NCBI GenBank assembly: GCA_903850335.1
Contig: CAINLJ010000260.1
Coordinates: 1 to 64,000, forward strand
Direction of reading: 5' to 3'
From: an uncultured Bacteroidia bacterium
Lineage (GTDB): Bacteria > Bacteroidota > Bacteroidia > Bacteroidales > Prolixibacteraceae
Length of the DNA: 64,000 bases
This document shows positions 54,187 through 63,410 of the stretch, piece after piece. The stretch's first letter is position 1; each line of letters opens with the position of its first letter. A program made the position numbers and the translations under genes. The notes below the pieces were generated by a model, which saw only the letters and a program-made list of their open reading frames with translations, was not told the origin of the DNA and searched no databases.

Positions 54187-56409
54187 ATGGTTAGGGGAAC
54201 ATTTACGATATCGATAATTGCTACTTTGTTTATTTCATCTTCTCTCTATTCAGGAAATAGCACGAAGGATGATTTGACAAGAAAAGGTATCACATTAACC
54301 CATCCTCCCATGAAGGATTATGGGTTAAAGGATTATATCTATCAGTCAAAAGACCTCCCTCACTCTGAAAATGTCCCTTGGAAACTTGTATGCCAGATGC
54401 CCTACAATTGTCATTTTCAGCCGTGGATGCAGATCGAAGCAGCTGTGGGGAAAGTTATCGACCTGAACTCCAGTAATCCGCTGGTTCTTTATCTTACAAA
54501 GACTGAACAATATATCACATTATCAGGCGATCAGATCTATGAAGCCAAAAATTGGATTAGCGGTGAAGGTGCAATTTACACGATACCTGCCGGGGTGACT
54601 GTAAAATCGGTTAAATATCGTGAAACAGGCTACGCCACAACGTTTGCCGGTTCTTTTGAATGCAATGACAACGACTATAATATTCTATGGAAAAAAGGGG
54701 CTAGAACAGCCTATCTTTGTATGAGAGACTGGTTTTATGATTGTCCGGACAGGGAGAGGGTAGGGTTCTGGGGGGATGGAACACCTGAACTGAACCAGTG
54801 TTTCTATGCTTTTGACACTTCTTCACATGCATTATGCAAAGATCTTGTTTTAAGACCGCTCGAGTCAGGTTTCTATCCCGGCCAACAACTTGAGTTTATG
54901 GGTCAGTATGGTTTGTGGTTTTATTATATGCAAACAGGAGACCTTGAATCCATAAATAAGATGTACCAGCAAACGCGGATGTTTCTAATGGCAACCTACC
55001 AATTCGGCAGGAAAAAACAATGGTTTGATTGGGGAAAAGACAGTAAAGATGTGGCAGTGATTGAGAACTGCTTTATGTATATTGACCTGAAGTCACTAAA
55101 AAATATGGCTTTGGTTACCGGTCATTCCAATGATACGATTGCCATCAACACAAAGCTTGACAGTATCAAAAGCGGTTTTAATCAAAATTATTGGAAAGGA
55201 AGTTATTATATGTCAGATCAGGTATCTATCCCCGACGATAGGGCAAATGCGATGGCTGTAAATGCAGGTTTGGCAGATCCTTCAAAATGGGATGCAATCT
55301 ACAACCATGTTCTTACAAAATACTTCAATTCCAGCTGTTTTTTTGACAGATGGGTCTTTGAAGCCCTGTGCATAATGGGCAAACAGGAATATGCCCTTCT
55401 CAGGATGTATAACCGTTACAAAACGATGATTCCCTGCAGTTTCACAACTCTTTGGGAACATTACGACAGGTGGTGGGCGTCAAGGATAAATGCGTATGAT
55501 GAAGGTTCTTCACTCAATCACGGGTGGAACCCTCCTGTTCTTTTGCTTTCTCAGACTATCGCCGGTGTTTCGCCTGAGGAGCCGGGCTGGAGTACCTACC
55601 ACGTTTTTCCTAAAGAGGCATTTCTGACCTCCTTTAAAGTAGTTGTCCCCTCCGTTAAAGGGGATATAAAAATTGAAATGAAAAAAACCGCCGTCGAATA
55701 TTCGCTTGGGATTATATCTCCGGGCAATACAAAAGCGATTGTGGGTATACCTAAAGGCTCATTTACAACTCTTAAATCAATTAAGGTCAACGGCAGGATA
55801 ATCTGGAACGGATCCTATGTTAGAGTTATTAAAGGTATTTCATGGGGCGGGGAGGATTCGGGATATATAAAATTTATTGCAACACCCGGGAAATGGAATT
55901 TTGTCGCAACAGGGTTGCTGCCTTTGACTTCACCCAAACCACTGCCAATTTCTGTTCCAGGCGACCTTAAACTTGACAAAAAATCATGGACTGCAACTGC
56001 GTCAGTGAAAGACAGCCTGTTCCTTTTCAGCGGAGATAAAATTCCGATTGAAGTGCCGGCAGCAAATGCAATCGACGGAGATCACTGGACGGGATGGCGC
56101 GACATGACAGCAAAACAACATCCCGGGCAATGGTTAAAGCTCGATATGAAGAAGCAGGAGAAATTTGATAAAGTTGTTCTCGATAATACATGGGCCCAAT
56201 GGGATTCACCAAATAAGTATTCAGTCTCAGTGTCAAATGATGACAAAGATTGGGGTATCCCGGTTGCAACTGGTTCCGGGCAACCCGGAATTACTTCTGT
56301 TGACTTCCCATTGCAGGATGCCCGCTATTTAAGGATTACACAAACAGGTACAGATACGACCTATCATTGGTCGGTATATGAAATTGATGTTTACAGGAGA
56401 ATGAAATAA
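54187..56409 (+). CDS. GH78-like alpha-L-rhamnosidase with CBM32-like C-terminus
   Basis: The product (740 residues) has a signal peptide (ending SSSLYSG). N-terminal beta domains lead to an (alpha/alpha)6 barrel with DWFYDCPDRERVGFWGD (Asp185, Asp188, Glu190), the counterpart of the GH78 general-acid region. TTLWEHYDRWW (Glu424) and SSLNHGWNPPV follow, where GH78 has its second catalytic Glu and the SMNH motif. A C2-type beta sheet follows. The last 130 residues (NAIDGDHWTGWRDM..., ARYLRITQTGTD) are an F5/8-type carbohydrate-binding module. It removes terminal alpha-L-rhamnose if it keeps the family activity. It heads the plus-strand glycoside block. Confidence 0.83.
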   Translation: MVRGTFTISIIATLFISSSLYSGNSTKDDLTRKGITLTHPPMKDYGLKDYIYQSKDLPHSENVPWKLVCQMPYNCHFQPWMQIEAAVGKVIDLNSSNPLVLYLTKTEQYITLSGDQIYEAKNWISGEGAIYTIPAGVTVKSVKYRETGYATTFAGSFECNDNDYNILWKKGARTAYLCMRDWFYDCPDRERVGFWGDGTPELNQCFYAFDTSSHALCKDLVLRPLESGFYPGQQLEFMGQYGLWFYYMQTGDLESINKMYQQTRMFLMATYQFGRKKQWFDWGKDSKDVAVIENCFMYIDLKSLKNMALVTGHSNDTIAINTKLDSIKSGFNQNYWKGSYYMSDQVSIPDDRANAMAVNAGLADPSKWDAIYNHVLTKYFNSSCFFDRWVFEALCIMGKQEYALLRMYNRYKTMIPCSFTTLWEHYDRWWASRINAYDEGSSLNHGWNPPVLLLSQTIAGVSPEEPGWSTYHVFPKEAFLTSFKVVVPSVKGDIKIEMKKTAVEYSLGIISPGNTKAIVGIPKGSFTTLKSIKVNGRIIWNGSYVRVIKGISWGGEDSGYIKFIATPGKWNFVATGLLPLTSPKPLPISVPGDLKLDKKSWTATASVKDSLFLFSGDKIPIEVPAANAIDGDHWTGWRDMTAKQHPGQWLKLDMKKQEKFDKVVLDNTWAQWDSPNKYSVSVSNDDKDWGIPVATGSGQPGITSVDFPLQDARYLRITQTGTDTTYHWSVYEIDVYRRMK

Positions 56410-56439
56410 GAACTGGAGAAATGTAGAGCTTAGTAATCA

Positions 56440-57309
56440 ATGGAGATATTTCTAAAAACCATCCTGGGACTTATGACAGGTCTCTTCGGGTATTTTTTTG
56501 CAGGTGATGTTTTTAAAAACAGAAAACTGATCTCTGGGAAACCATGGTCAGTACTTCTGGGGATCGGATTCATCACCAACTTTTTCGATACCATGGGAAT
56601 CGGAAGTTTTGCCCCACTGACGGCTATCTTCAAGTTTCTTAAACTTGTCGATGACCGTGTTATTCCGGGAACTCTAAACGTCGGAAACACAATTCCAACT
56701 GTTGTTCAGGCGTTTCTTTTTATGACGATTGTCGAAGTAGACCCTGTAACCCTCTTCTCCATGTCAGCTGCAGCGCCCGTTGGTGCGCTGCTTGGCGCAG
56801 CCAGGGTAGCCAGGATGTCACGCCGTACGATTCAGCTTGGATTGGGGTTTGGCCTTATGATCGTGGCACTTCTCATCATAGCTGGTTTTTTGGACCTTAT
56901 GCCGGTAGGTGGTACAGCGATTGGATTAACCGGGTGGAAACTAGTCTTAATTGTTTTTATATGCTTTATATTTGGCGCTTTGCAAACCATAGGTATCGGA
57001 TTTTATGCTCCATGTATGGCTATGGTATACCTCTTCGGACTTCATCCTCAGACTGCTTTCCCGATTATGATGACAGCAACTGCCATGCTTATGGTTGCCG
57101 GCGGGGCAAGATTTGTCAAGGAAAATGCATATGACAGGAAAATATCTGTTTCACTGACGTTGGCAGGTGTTCCAGGGGTGTTTCTAGCTGCTTTTGTCTT
57201 CAAATCCTTGCCTTTAAATGTACTGAAAGGGATTGTGAGTGTAGTTGTTATGTATACCTCAGTTTGGATGTTTATATCTTCAACACGCAGTAACCCTGAG
57301 ACAATTTAA
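56440..57309 (+). CDS. TSUP (TauE/SafE) family permease
   Basis: The product (289 residues) has about eight TM helices in two homologous halves, each with glycine/proline-rich pieces (GSFAPLTAIFKF, GIGFYAPCMAMVYLFGLHP). TSUP proteins move sulfite, sulfoacetate and other small anions across the inner membrane. Its position 30 bases after a rhamnosidase-like gene and just before the GH106-like pair is unusual for this family. It may import or export an anion linked to the glycan, for example from a sulfated or acylated sugar (inference). Confidence 0.88.
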   Translation: MEIFLKTILGLMTGLFGYFFAGDVFKNRKLISGKPWSVLLGIGFITNFFDTMGIGSFAPLTAIFKFLKLVDDRVIPGTLNVGNTIPTVVQAFLFMTIVEVDPVTLFSMSAAAPVGALLGAARVARMSRRTIQLGLGFGLMIVALLIIAGFLDLMPVGGTAIGLTGWKLVLIVFICFIFGALQTIGIGFYAPCMAMVYLFGLHPQTAFPIMMTATAMLMVAGGARFVKENAYDRKISVSLTLAGVPGVFLAAFVFKSLPLNVLKGIVSVVVMYTSVWMFISSTRSNPETI

Positions 57310-57384
57310 TAAAATGATAAATTTGATATTAAAGCGGTGTGGGACAGCTGTCCGACTAATTTGTCAGAAAAAAAAGAATTCTTT

Positions 57385-60231
57385 ATGAAAAGCTTTTTCC
57401 CAATATTAAAAAATAGATTTACCATTATTAATAAACTTATCCTTATTGTCGTTATTTGGTGTATTTCATTTAATTTGAATGGACAAATTCAAGACAATTC
57501 GATTAGAACTGACAGGAAAGTAAGGTACACCCAGCTTGGAAAAGGTTTTGCATATCCTCCGGGCGAAGCCGGTCTCCGTTGTTACTGGTGGTGGCTCAAC
57601 AGTATGGCCACAAAAGAGTCGATTACGCGCGATATGGAAGAGATGAAAGCCAAAGGATATGGCGGAGCATCAATTGTGGATGCCGGAAGTTCCAATTACC
57701 AGGTAGCTGCCAAAACACAGGCAGGACCTGTTTTTATGAGCCCTGAGTGGATGGAATTGTACAAACATGCTGTGAAGGAGGCAGAACGTGTAGGTATTGA
57801 ATTAAGTGTAAATGTCCAAAGTGGCTGGAATCTGTGCTCCCCCTCCATCACTCCTGAATTTTCAATGAAGAAAATTGTCTGGTCAGAGGTTAATGTCACA
57901 GGTGGAAAGCAAATCAACATCGAACTGCCTAAGCTGGAAAATATCCTTTTGGCGAAGGAGATCATGGTACAGGCCATTCCTGTTTCAGATACTGCCAACT
58001 TCAGGGACGGGAAACTGGATTGGAATGCGCCGGAAGGTAATTGGACAATCGTTCGCTACGGCTACACCTGTACAGGCGCCAGAACTTCTACCAACTGCGA
58101 TGGGTGGTCAGGATTGTCCGTTGACCACTTGAGTCCCCAGGCATTTGAGGTTTTCAGCAACACTGTAATTCTGCCATTGATTAAAGCGGCGCAATCGGTT
58201 GGTAACAGCGTCAAATTCCTCCAGACAGATAGTTGGGAAATGGGCCTTGTAAACTGGACTGATAATTTTCCCAAGGAGTTTAAGAAATTCAGGGGATACG
58301 ATATCAGTCCGTTTATGCCTGTTCTGGCCGGCAGGATTGTGGGGAGCCGCGAAGAATCGGACCGCTTTTTGCACGATTTCCGCCAGACAATTGGCGACTG
58401 CGTCGCGGATTACCATTATAAGCTCTTTTATAATGTGGCTCATCAATATGGAATGGGCATTCATCCTGAATCGGGCGGCCCGCATTCGGCTCCTGTCGAC
58501 GCACTAAAAGTGATGGCCATCAGCGATTTTCCGCAGGGCGAATTCTGGGCTGTAGCCAATACACACCGCATCACGGACGATGAAAGACTCTCGGACAAAC
58601 AAAGTGCCTGTGTTGCACATACCAATGGCAAACGTTTCGTGGCTGCCGAGAGTCCGACCAGTATCGGTCCACAGTGGAAACAATCCAAAGATTTCATCAG
58701 TTACCTTGACCGATCTTGTTACATGCTTCAGCAAGGCTTGTATGTTGCAGATGTACTTTATTATTACGGGGATGATGTTCCAAATTTTGTCTTCCTGAAA
58801 GAAGATCTCCCGGAACTGAATTTTGGCTATGACTGGGACAAATGTTCAAAAGATGTTATTTTAAACCGGCTATCTTTTGAAAATGGGAAGATCATTTTAC
58901 CTGACGGAATGAGTTACCGTGTACTGATGCTCGCTCCAGAAAAGTCCATAGACCTGAATTTACTGAAAAGAATTGAATTTCTGGTCAATGCAGGAATGAC
59001 AGTTGTAGTCCCGCGACCGGAAAAACCGACGGGATTATCAGGTTTTCCTGAAAGCGACAATGAGTTGAACGCTATAGCAGACAGGCTCTGGGATAAGATC
59101 GATGGACATCAGATTTCTGAGAATACAGTTGGCAAAGGACGTGTCATCCGGGGGCAAAATATCAACAGTGTTTTAGCCTCTATGAATGTTATGCCCGACT
59201 TTGCAATCACAAGCAACCAGGACAAAACCGGACTGGATTACATTCACAGAGCCACTGAAAAGGATGATATCTATTTTGTAGCCAACCGTTTTTCCCGCAA
59301 AGGGATCAATGATTTTGAATTCAGATATCTCACAACGCCTTCTTACAGGTACGAACAGGTAACATGCCACTGCAGGGTTACCGGTAAAGTCCCGCAAATC
59401 TGGAATCCAAAAACCGGAGAAATGTCGAAGGTGTTAACCTGCCGTGAAGAGAAAGGACAAACTCTCGTTCCAATTCAACTGGAGCCTGATGGGTCGGTTT
59501 TCGTGATTTTCAAAAAAGCTGCCTACGGGTGCCATATTGTCAGAATAGAGAAAGACAACAAAGCTCTTTTTCCTGAAAATCAGTTTGAAACAAAAGATTT
59601 CCAAATTGTAAATACTGGAATTTCCAATGGGGGAAACACAATTTCTTTCTTTGAACAAGGTACTTATACCTTCAGTTGGTCGGATGGCAAGAAGGAAACC
59701 ATTCATGCCAATGTACCTTTTAAAAAAGAACTTTCAGGGAAGTGGGAGGTGCACTTTGATCCGAAGTGGGGTGGCCCCGACCATTTTGTGATAGACGAAC
59801 TCTCTTCCTGGATAAGGTCTGAAGTTCCTGGAATTAAATACTACTCTGGAACCGCCAACTATACCAAATCATTTGACCTGTCAAAAGAAGAGATGAAAAA
59901 CAATGAGGTAATTCTAGATTTGGGCAATGTACAGGAAATGGCCTCTATAAAAATCAATGGAAAACAGTCGCAGGTCATCTGGAGTGCACCCTTCAGGCTT
60001 AATTTGACAGGACTGGTCAGGGAGGGCAGCAATAAACTGGAGGTTGAGATAGTTAATTTGTGGCCTAATCGTCTGATTGGTGATGCCGGATTACCGTTTG
60101 AACAACGGCTTACCAAGACAAATATCAATAAATTCAATGTTCAGGATAGAGAGAAATATCTTCGCGAATCGGGGTTGCTTGGGCCGGTAAGTTTGATATT
60201 TCCATTTTTATCCAAGGCATCGACTGGATAA
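57385..60231 (+). CDS. GH106-like alpha-L-rhamnosidase, first of two
   Basis: The product is about 948 residues from ATG at 57385, with a signal region (INKLILIVVIWCISFNLNG). A GTG 16 codons upstream is possible but less likely. The barrel region starts at LRCYWWWLNSMATKESITRDMEEMKAKGYGG and includes LSVNVQSGWNLCSPS and FLQTDSWEMG. A C-terminal galactose-binding/GH2-type sandwich ends NLWPNRLIGDAG. This order is that of GH106 proteins, which cleave alpha-L-rhamnose, for example in rhamnogalacturonans. The next gene is a diverged paralogue. Confidence 0.82.
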   Translation: MKSFFPILKNRFTIINKLILIVVIWCISFNLNGQIQDNSIRTDRKVRYTQLGKGFAYPPGEAGLRCYWWWLNSMATKESITRDMEEMKAKGYGGASIVDAGSSNYQVAAKTQAGPVFMSPEWMELYKHAVKEAERVGIELSVNVQSGWNLCSPSITPEFSMKKIVWSEVNVTGGKQINIELPKLENILLAKEIMVQAIPVSDTANFRDGKLDWNAPEGNWTIVRYGYTCTGARTSTNCDGWSGLSVDHLSPQAFEVFSNTVILPLIKAAQSVGNSVKFLQTDSWEMGLVNWTDNFPKEFKKFRGYDISPFMPVLAGRIVGSREESDRFLHDFRQTIGDCVADYHYKLFYNVAHQYGMGIHPESGGPHSAPVDALKVMAISDFPQGEFWAVANTHRITDDERLSDKQSACVAHTNGKRFVAAESPTSIGPQWKQSKDFISYLDRSCYMLQQGLYVADVLYYYGDDVPNFVFLKEDLPELNFGYDWDKCSKDVILNRLSFENGKIILPDGMSYRVLMLAPEKSIDLNLLKRIEFLVNAGMTVVVPRPEKPTGLSGFPESDNELNAIADRLWDKIDGHQISENTVGKGRVIRGQNINSVLASMNVMPDFAITSNQDKTGLDYIHRATEKDDIYFVANRFSRKGINDFEFRYLTTPSYRYEQVTCHCRVTGKVPQIWNPKTGEMSKVLTCREEKGQTLVPIQLEPDGSVFVIFKKAAYGCHIVRIEKDNKALFPENQFETKDFQIVNTGISNGGNTISFFEQGTYTFSWSDGKKETIHANVPFKKELSGKWEVHFDPKWGGPDHFVIDELSSWIRSEVPGIKYYSGTANYTKSFDLSKEEMKNNEVILDLGNVQEMASIKINGKQSQVIWSAPFRLNLTGLVREGSNKLEVEIVNLWPNRLIGDAGLPFEQRLTKTNINKFNVQDREKYLRESGLLGPVSLIFPFLSKASTG

Positions 60232-60261
60232 GCAAGAAAATACAATTCATTATTATATTAA

Positions 60262-63200
60262 ATGAAACAAATTAAAATCTTAATAGTTCTTACTATTCTT
60301 TCAACTGGTCATGGATATAGTCAAAGACAATCGTTGCCAGGGGAATGGGAGAACAACTTTGTGAATCCGCCGGACTCCGCCAAGCCCTGGGCCTATTGGG
60401 TTTGGTTCGCGGGCGGGGGGCGCTGGTCAAAGGAAGGGGCTACTGCGGATCTGGAAGCGATGAAGCGGGTCGGCATAAACGGAATACTCATCATGGGTAA
60501 TCCTGCAACCTTGAGTAAGGAATGGCGCGAGAAATTCAAATACTCAGTTGCAGAAGCAGCCAGGCTTGGGATGGAAGTGACTGCTTATAACGGGCCTGGA
60601 TGGGCGGGCAGTGGTGGGTCGTGGATAGGTCCAGAACAATCTTCGCAGAAGTTAGTTTGGACTGAGACGAACATCGAAGGCCCGCAACATTTTGAAGGTG
60701 TACTGAAACAGCCCGAGGGTTTTTCCTGGGGCCCCCCGGACAAAGACACGAAAAAGCAAACAATATACTATCATGACATAGAGGTACTAGCCTTTCCTAC
60801 ACCTGAATACACGGATAGCATTCTCAATCTCAAGGAAAAATCCTTGTTTGCACGTGGTTATTGCTCGGGATATGGCGGAGGCGGGATCGCGCTGATCGTG
60901 CCGCCGGGCAAATTTCCGGTGCTGGAACCTGGGACAAACGTTCAATCCGCCCGTCTGGCCGATCTGACGACCAGAATGGACAAGACCGGCCGCCTTGCCT
61001 GGGATGTGCCGGCAGGCAAGTGGACGGTATTGCGATTTGGTTATTGCCCCACGGGCGCGTTGGTCCAGCCAACCAGGGAGGGCCTGGAGTGCGACAAGAT
61101 GAGCAAAGAGTCACTGGACGTACATTTTCAGGCACTTATGGCGCAGCTCATCGCCGATGTAGGTCCATTAGCCGGAGCGGGGAAGACACTTGTCGCAGCG
61201 CACATCGATAGTTGGGAAGCTGGTCCGCTGAATTGGACTCCTCTTTTTCGAGAGGAATTCAGGAGACGGCGAGGTTACGATCCCCTCAGGTTCCTGCCTG
61301 TCCTTACAAACCGGATACTTGACAACCTGGATGTTTCAGAGCGGTTCCTGTGGGATTTTCGGCAAACGGTCTCGGACTTGATTGTCGAAAACTATGCAGA
61401 ACACATGCAGGCACTTGCGGGACAGCACGGATTGCGCCTTTCTATCGAGGGTTACGATGGTTCGCCATGTGACGATATGACCTATGCGGCGCGCGCAGAT
61501 GTGCCGATGGGCGAGTTCTGGTGCGATACCTACCAAACGAAGTACAGTTGCACAGAGATGGCCTCCACTGCCCATGTCTATGGGAAGAAGGTTGTGCAGG
61601 CTGAGGCGTTCACTTCAGAAGACTTCGGACTTACCGGTGGTTGGTATTATCACCCGGCAGCTACAAAATCTTTGGGCGATTGGGCGCTCTGCGAAGGAGT
61701 GAATCGCTTTGTGTTTCACAATTTCACACATCAACCAGACCTGAAAAATAAGCCTGGTGTCATCTGGTACGGCGTTTATCATCAGCGCAACCAGACCTGG
61801 TGGGAATTGTCCACGGCTTATCATCGGTATCTTGCCCGTTGCCAATTCCTGTTGCAGCAGGGTCTTTTTGTCGCCGACGTCTGCTACCTGGCACCCGAGG
61901 CTTCTCCCCAATATTTTCTCTCGCCTCAGGACCGGTCGAAATATAACTATGACGGATGTACTGCGGAAGCAGTGTTGACCCGTATGTCTGTAAAAGACGG
62001 CCGGCTGGTATTGCCCGATGGTATGAGTTACAAACTGCTCGTTCTGCCGAAACTGTCCACTATGACACCTTCCCTGCTGCGTAAGATCAAGCAACTCGTG
62101 GAGGATGGCGCAACGGTCGTAGGGCCGAGACCGCTCCGATCGCCCAGTCTTCAGGACTATCCTTTGTGTGACCAGGAACTGAAGTCCCTGGCGGATGACC
62201 TGTGGGGGAATTGCGACGGCAAGACGTTTAAGCAAAGGAGTTTTGGAAAGGGCAAAATCTTGTGGGGGGATGTGGACCTGCCGCTGTATGAGGCGGTTAT
62301 TTCGCGTTGTTCTCCTTCCTACCCTTCTTATGCAGACCTGTATCCGCCGCTATCGTGGCTTCATGCTTGCCTCTCAGGGATGGGAACTCCCCCCGATTTT
62401 GCGTCTGGCAGTGGTTTCAAATGTATTCACCGGCGGGTCGGCGACATAGACCTGTATTTCGTCGCCAACCCGGATCCCGTCTGGAGGGAGGCTAATTGCA
62501 CGTTTCGGGTTACGGGCAAGCAACCGGAGCTATGGAATCCGGTGGCTGGGACTAAACAGAGGCAGATCATGTACCAGGAGAGGGAGGGACTGACGGCACT
62601 ACCTTTGCGCCTGGAACCGTCCGGATCGGTCTTTGTAGTCTTTCGTAAACCTATGTCTAATACCATGCCAGTTATTGCTGTGAGCAAGAACGGGCTGAAT
62701 ATCGTGCCTGATCCAACTGTAACAGCACCCAGCTGGGCATCGATCGGACTACAGCCCGGATCTGGAAACAACGTGGACTTCCTTGGGTGGGAGCCGGGAC
62801 GTTATGAGTTGACGGCAGCCAACGGAAAGACTGCAGTGGTTGAATTGAAAGGCATCCCGGCAATGCAAATCACCGGTCCCTGGGAGTTATCTTTCCCAGC
62901 CAACTGGGGTGCGCCTGATCACCTGACGCTTGACAAACTGATGTCCTGGACCCAACACAACGAATCAGGTGTGAAATACTATTCAGGTACGGCAACCTAT
63001 CAAAAAATCATCCATGTGCCACCGGAGCTGTTGGGCAAGAATCACCGTTTGTGTTTGGATTTGGGCAATGTCCAGGTTATGGCGCAAGTGAAACTTAATG
63101 GAGAAGATCTTGGTATTCTCTGGAATCCGCCATTCCGTACAGACATCACCGCTGCTGTCAAACCGGGTGAAAACGTCCTTGAAATCGTCGTGGCCAATGT

Positions 63201-63363
63201 GTGGGCGAACCGATTGATTGGCGACATGAGCTTGCCGGCAGAGAGGCGCTTTACGCAGGGCGGGGTTAAACTTGAACAGAATGCGCCATTGGCGGAATCA
63301 GGATTGCTCGGCCCTGTGCGAATAGCTATTGGCGAGCGCACTGAGGTGGCATTCAGTAAGTAA
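60262..63363 (+). CDS. GH106-like alpha-L-rhamnosidase, second of two, G+C-rich
   Basis: The product (1033 residues) has a signal peptide (MKQIKILIVLTILSTGHGYSQ). The barrel starts AKPWAYWVWFAGGGRWSKEGATADLEAMKRVG, with VTAYNGPGWAGSGGSW and AHIDSWEAGPLNW. The C-terminus repeats motifs of the first paralogue: LPDGMSYKLLVLP, LEPSGSVFVVF, VKYYSGTATYQK, VANVWANRLIGDM. The first about 90 bases are AT-rich like the neighbours, but from about 60350 the gene is G+C-rich (38 of 60 bases in 60961-61020, against 25 of 60 in 55681-55740). This suggests a foreign body joined to a local signal sequence, or recent transfer. It lies 30 bases after the first paralogue. Confidence 0.82.
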   Translation: MKQIKILIVLTILSTGHGYSQRQSLPGEWENNFVNPPDSAKPWAYWVWFAGGGRWSKEGATADLEAMKRVGINGILIMGNPATLSKEWREKFKYSVAEAARLGMEVTAYNGPGWAGSGGSWIGPEQSSQKLVWTETNIEGPQHFEGVLKQPEGFSWGPPDKDTKKQTIYYHDIEVLAFPTPEYTDSILNLKEKSLFARGYCSGYGGGGIALIVPPGKFPVLEPGTNVQSARLADLTTRMDKTGRLAWDVPAGKWTVLRFGYCPTGALVQPTREGLECDKMSKESLDVHFQALMAQLIADVGPLAGAGKTLVAAHIDSWEAGPLNWTPLFREEFRRRRGYDPLRFLPVLTNRILDNLDVSERFLWDFRQTVSDLIVENYAEHMQALAGQHGLRLSIEGYDGSPCDDMTYAARADVPMGEFWCDTYQTKYSCTEMASTAHVYGKKVVQAEAFTSEDFGLTGGWYYHPAATKSLGDWALCEGVNRFVFHNFTHQPDLKNKPGVIWYGVYHQRNQTWWELSTAYHRYLARCQFLLQQGLFVADVCYLAPEASPQYFLSPQDRSKYNYDGCTAEAVLTRMSVKDGRLVLPDGMSYKLLVLPKLSTMTPSLLRKIKQLVEDGATVVGPRPLRSPSLQDYPLCDQELKSLADDLWGNCDGKTFKQRSFGKGKILWGDVDLPLYEAVISRCSPSYPSYADLYPPLSWLHACLSGMGTPPDFASGSGFKCIHRRVGDIDLYFVANPDPVWREANCTFRVTGKQPELWNPVAGTKQRQIMYQEREGLTALPLRLEPSGSVFVVFRKPMSNTMPVIAVSKNGLNIVPDPTVTAPSWASIGLQPGSGNNVDFLGWEPGRYELTAANGKTAVVELKGIPAMQITGPWELSFPANWGAPDHLTLDKLMSWTQHNESGVKYYSGTATYQKIIHVPPELLGKNHRLCLDLGNVQVMAQVKLNGEDLGILWNPPFRTDITAAVKPGENVLEIVVANVWANRLIGDMSLPAERRFTQGGVKLEQNAPLAESGLLGPVRIAIGERTEVAFSK

Positions 63364-63410
63364 ATTTTGTTGAAAATCAGTTTCATAATCACTTAATATC
63401 AAGAGATATC

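Noticed and set aside
61615..62235. Minus-strand 206-codon frame
   Set aside because: Long antisense frames are expected in G+C-rich coding DNA. It lies wholly within the second GH106-like gene.
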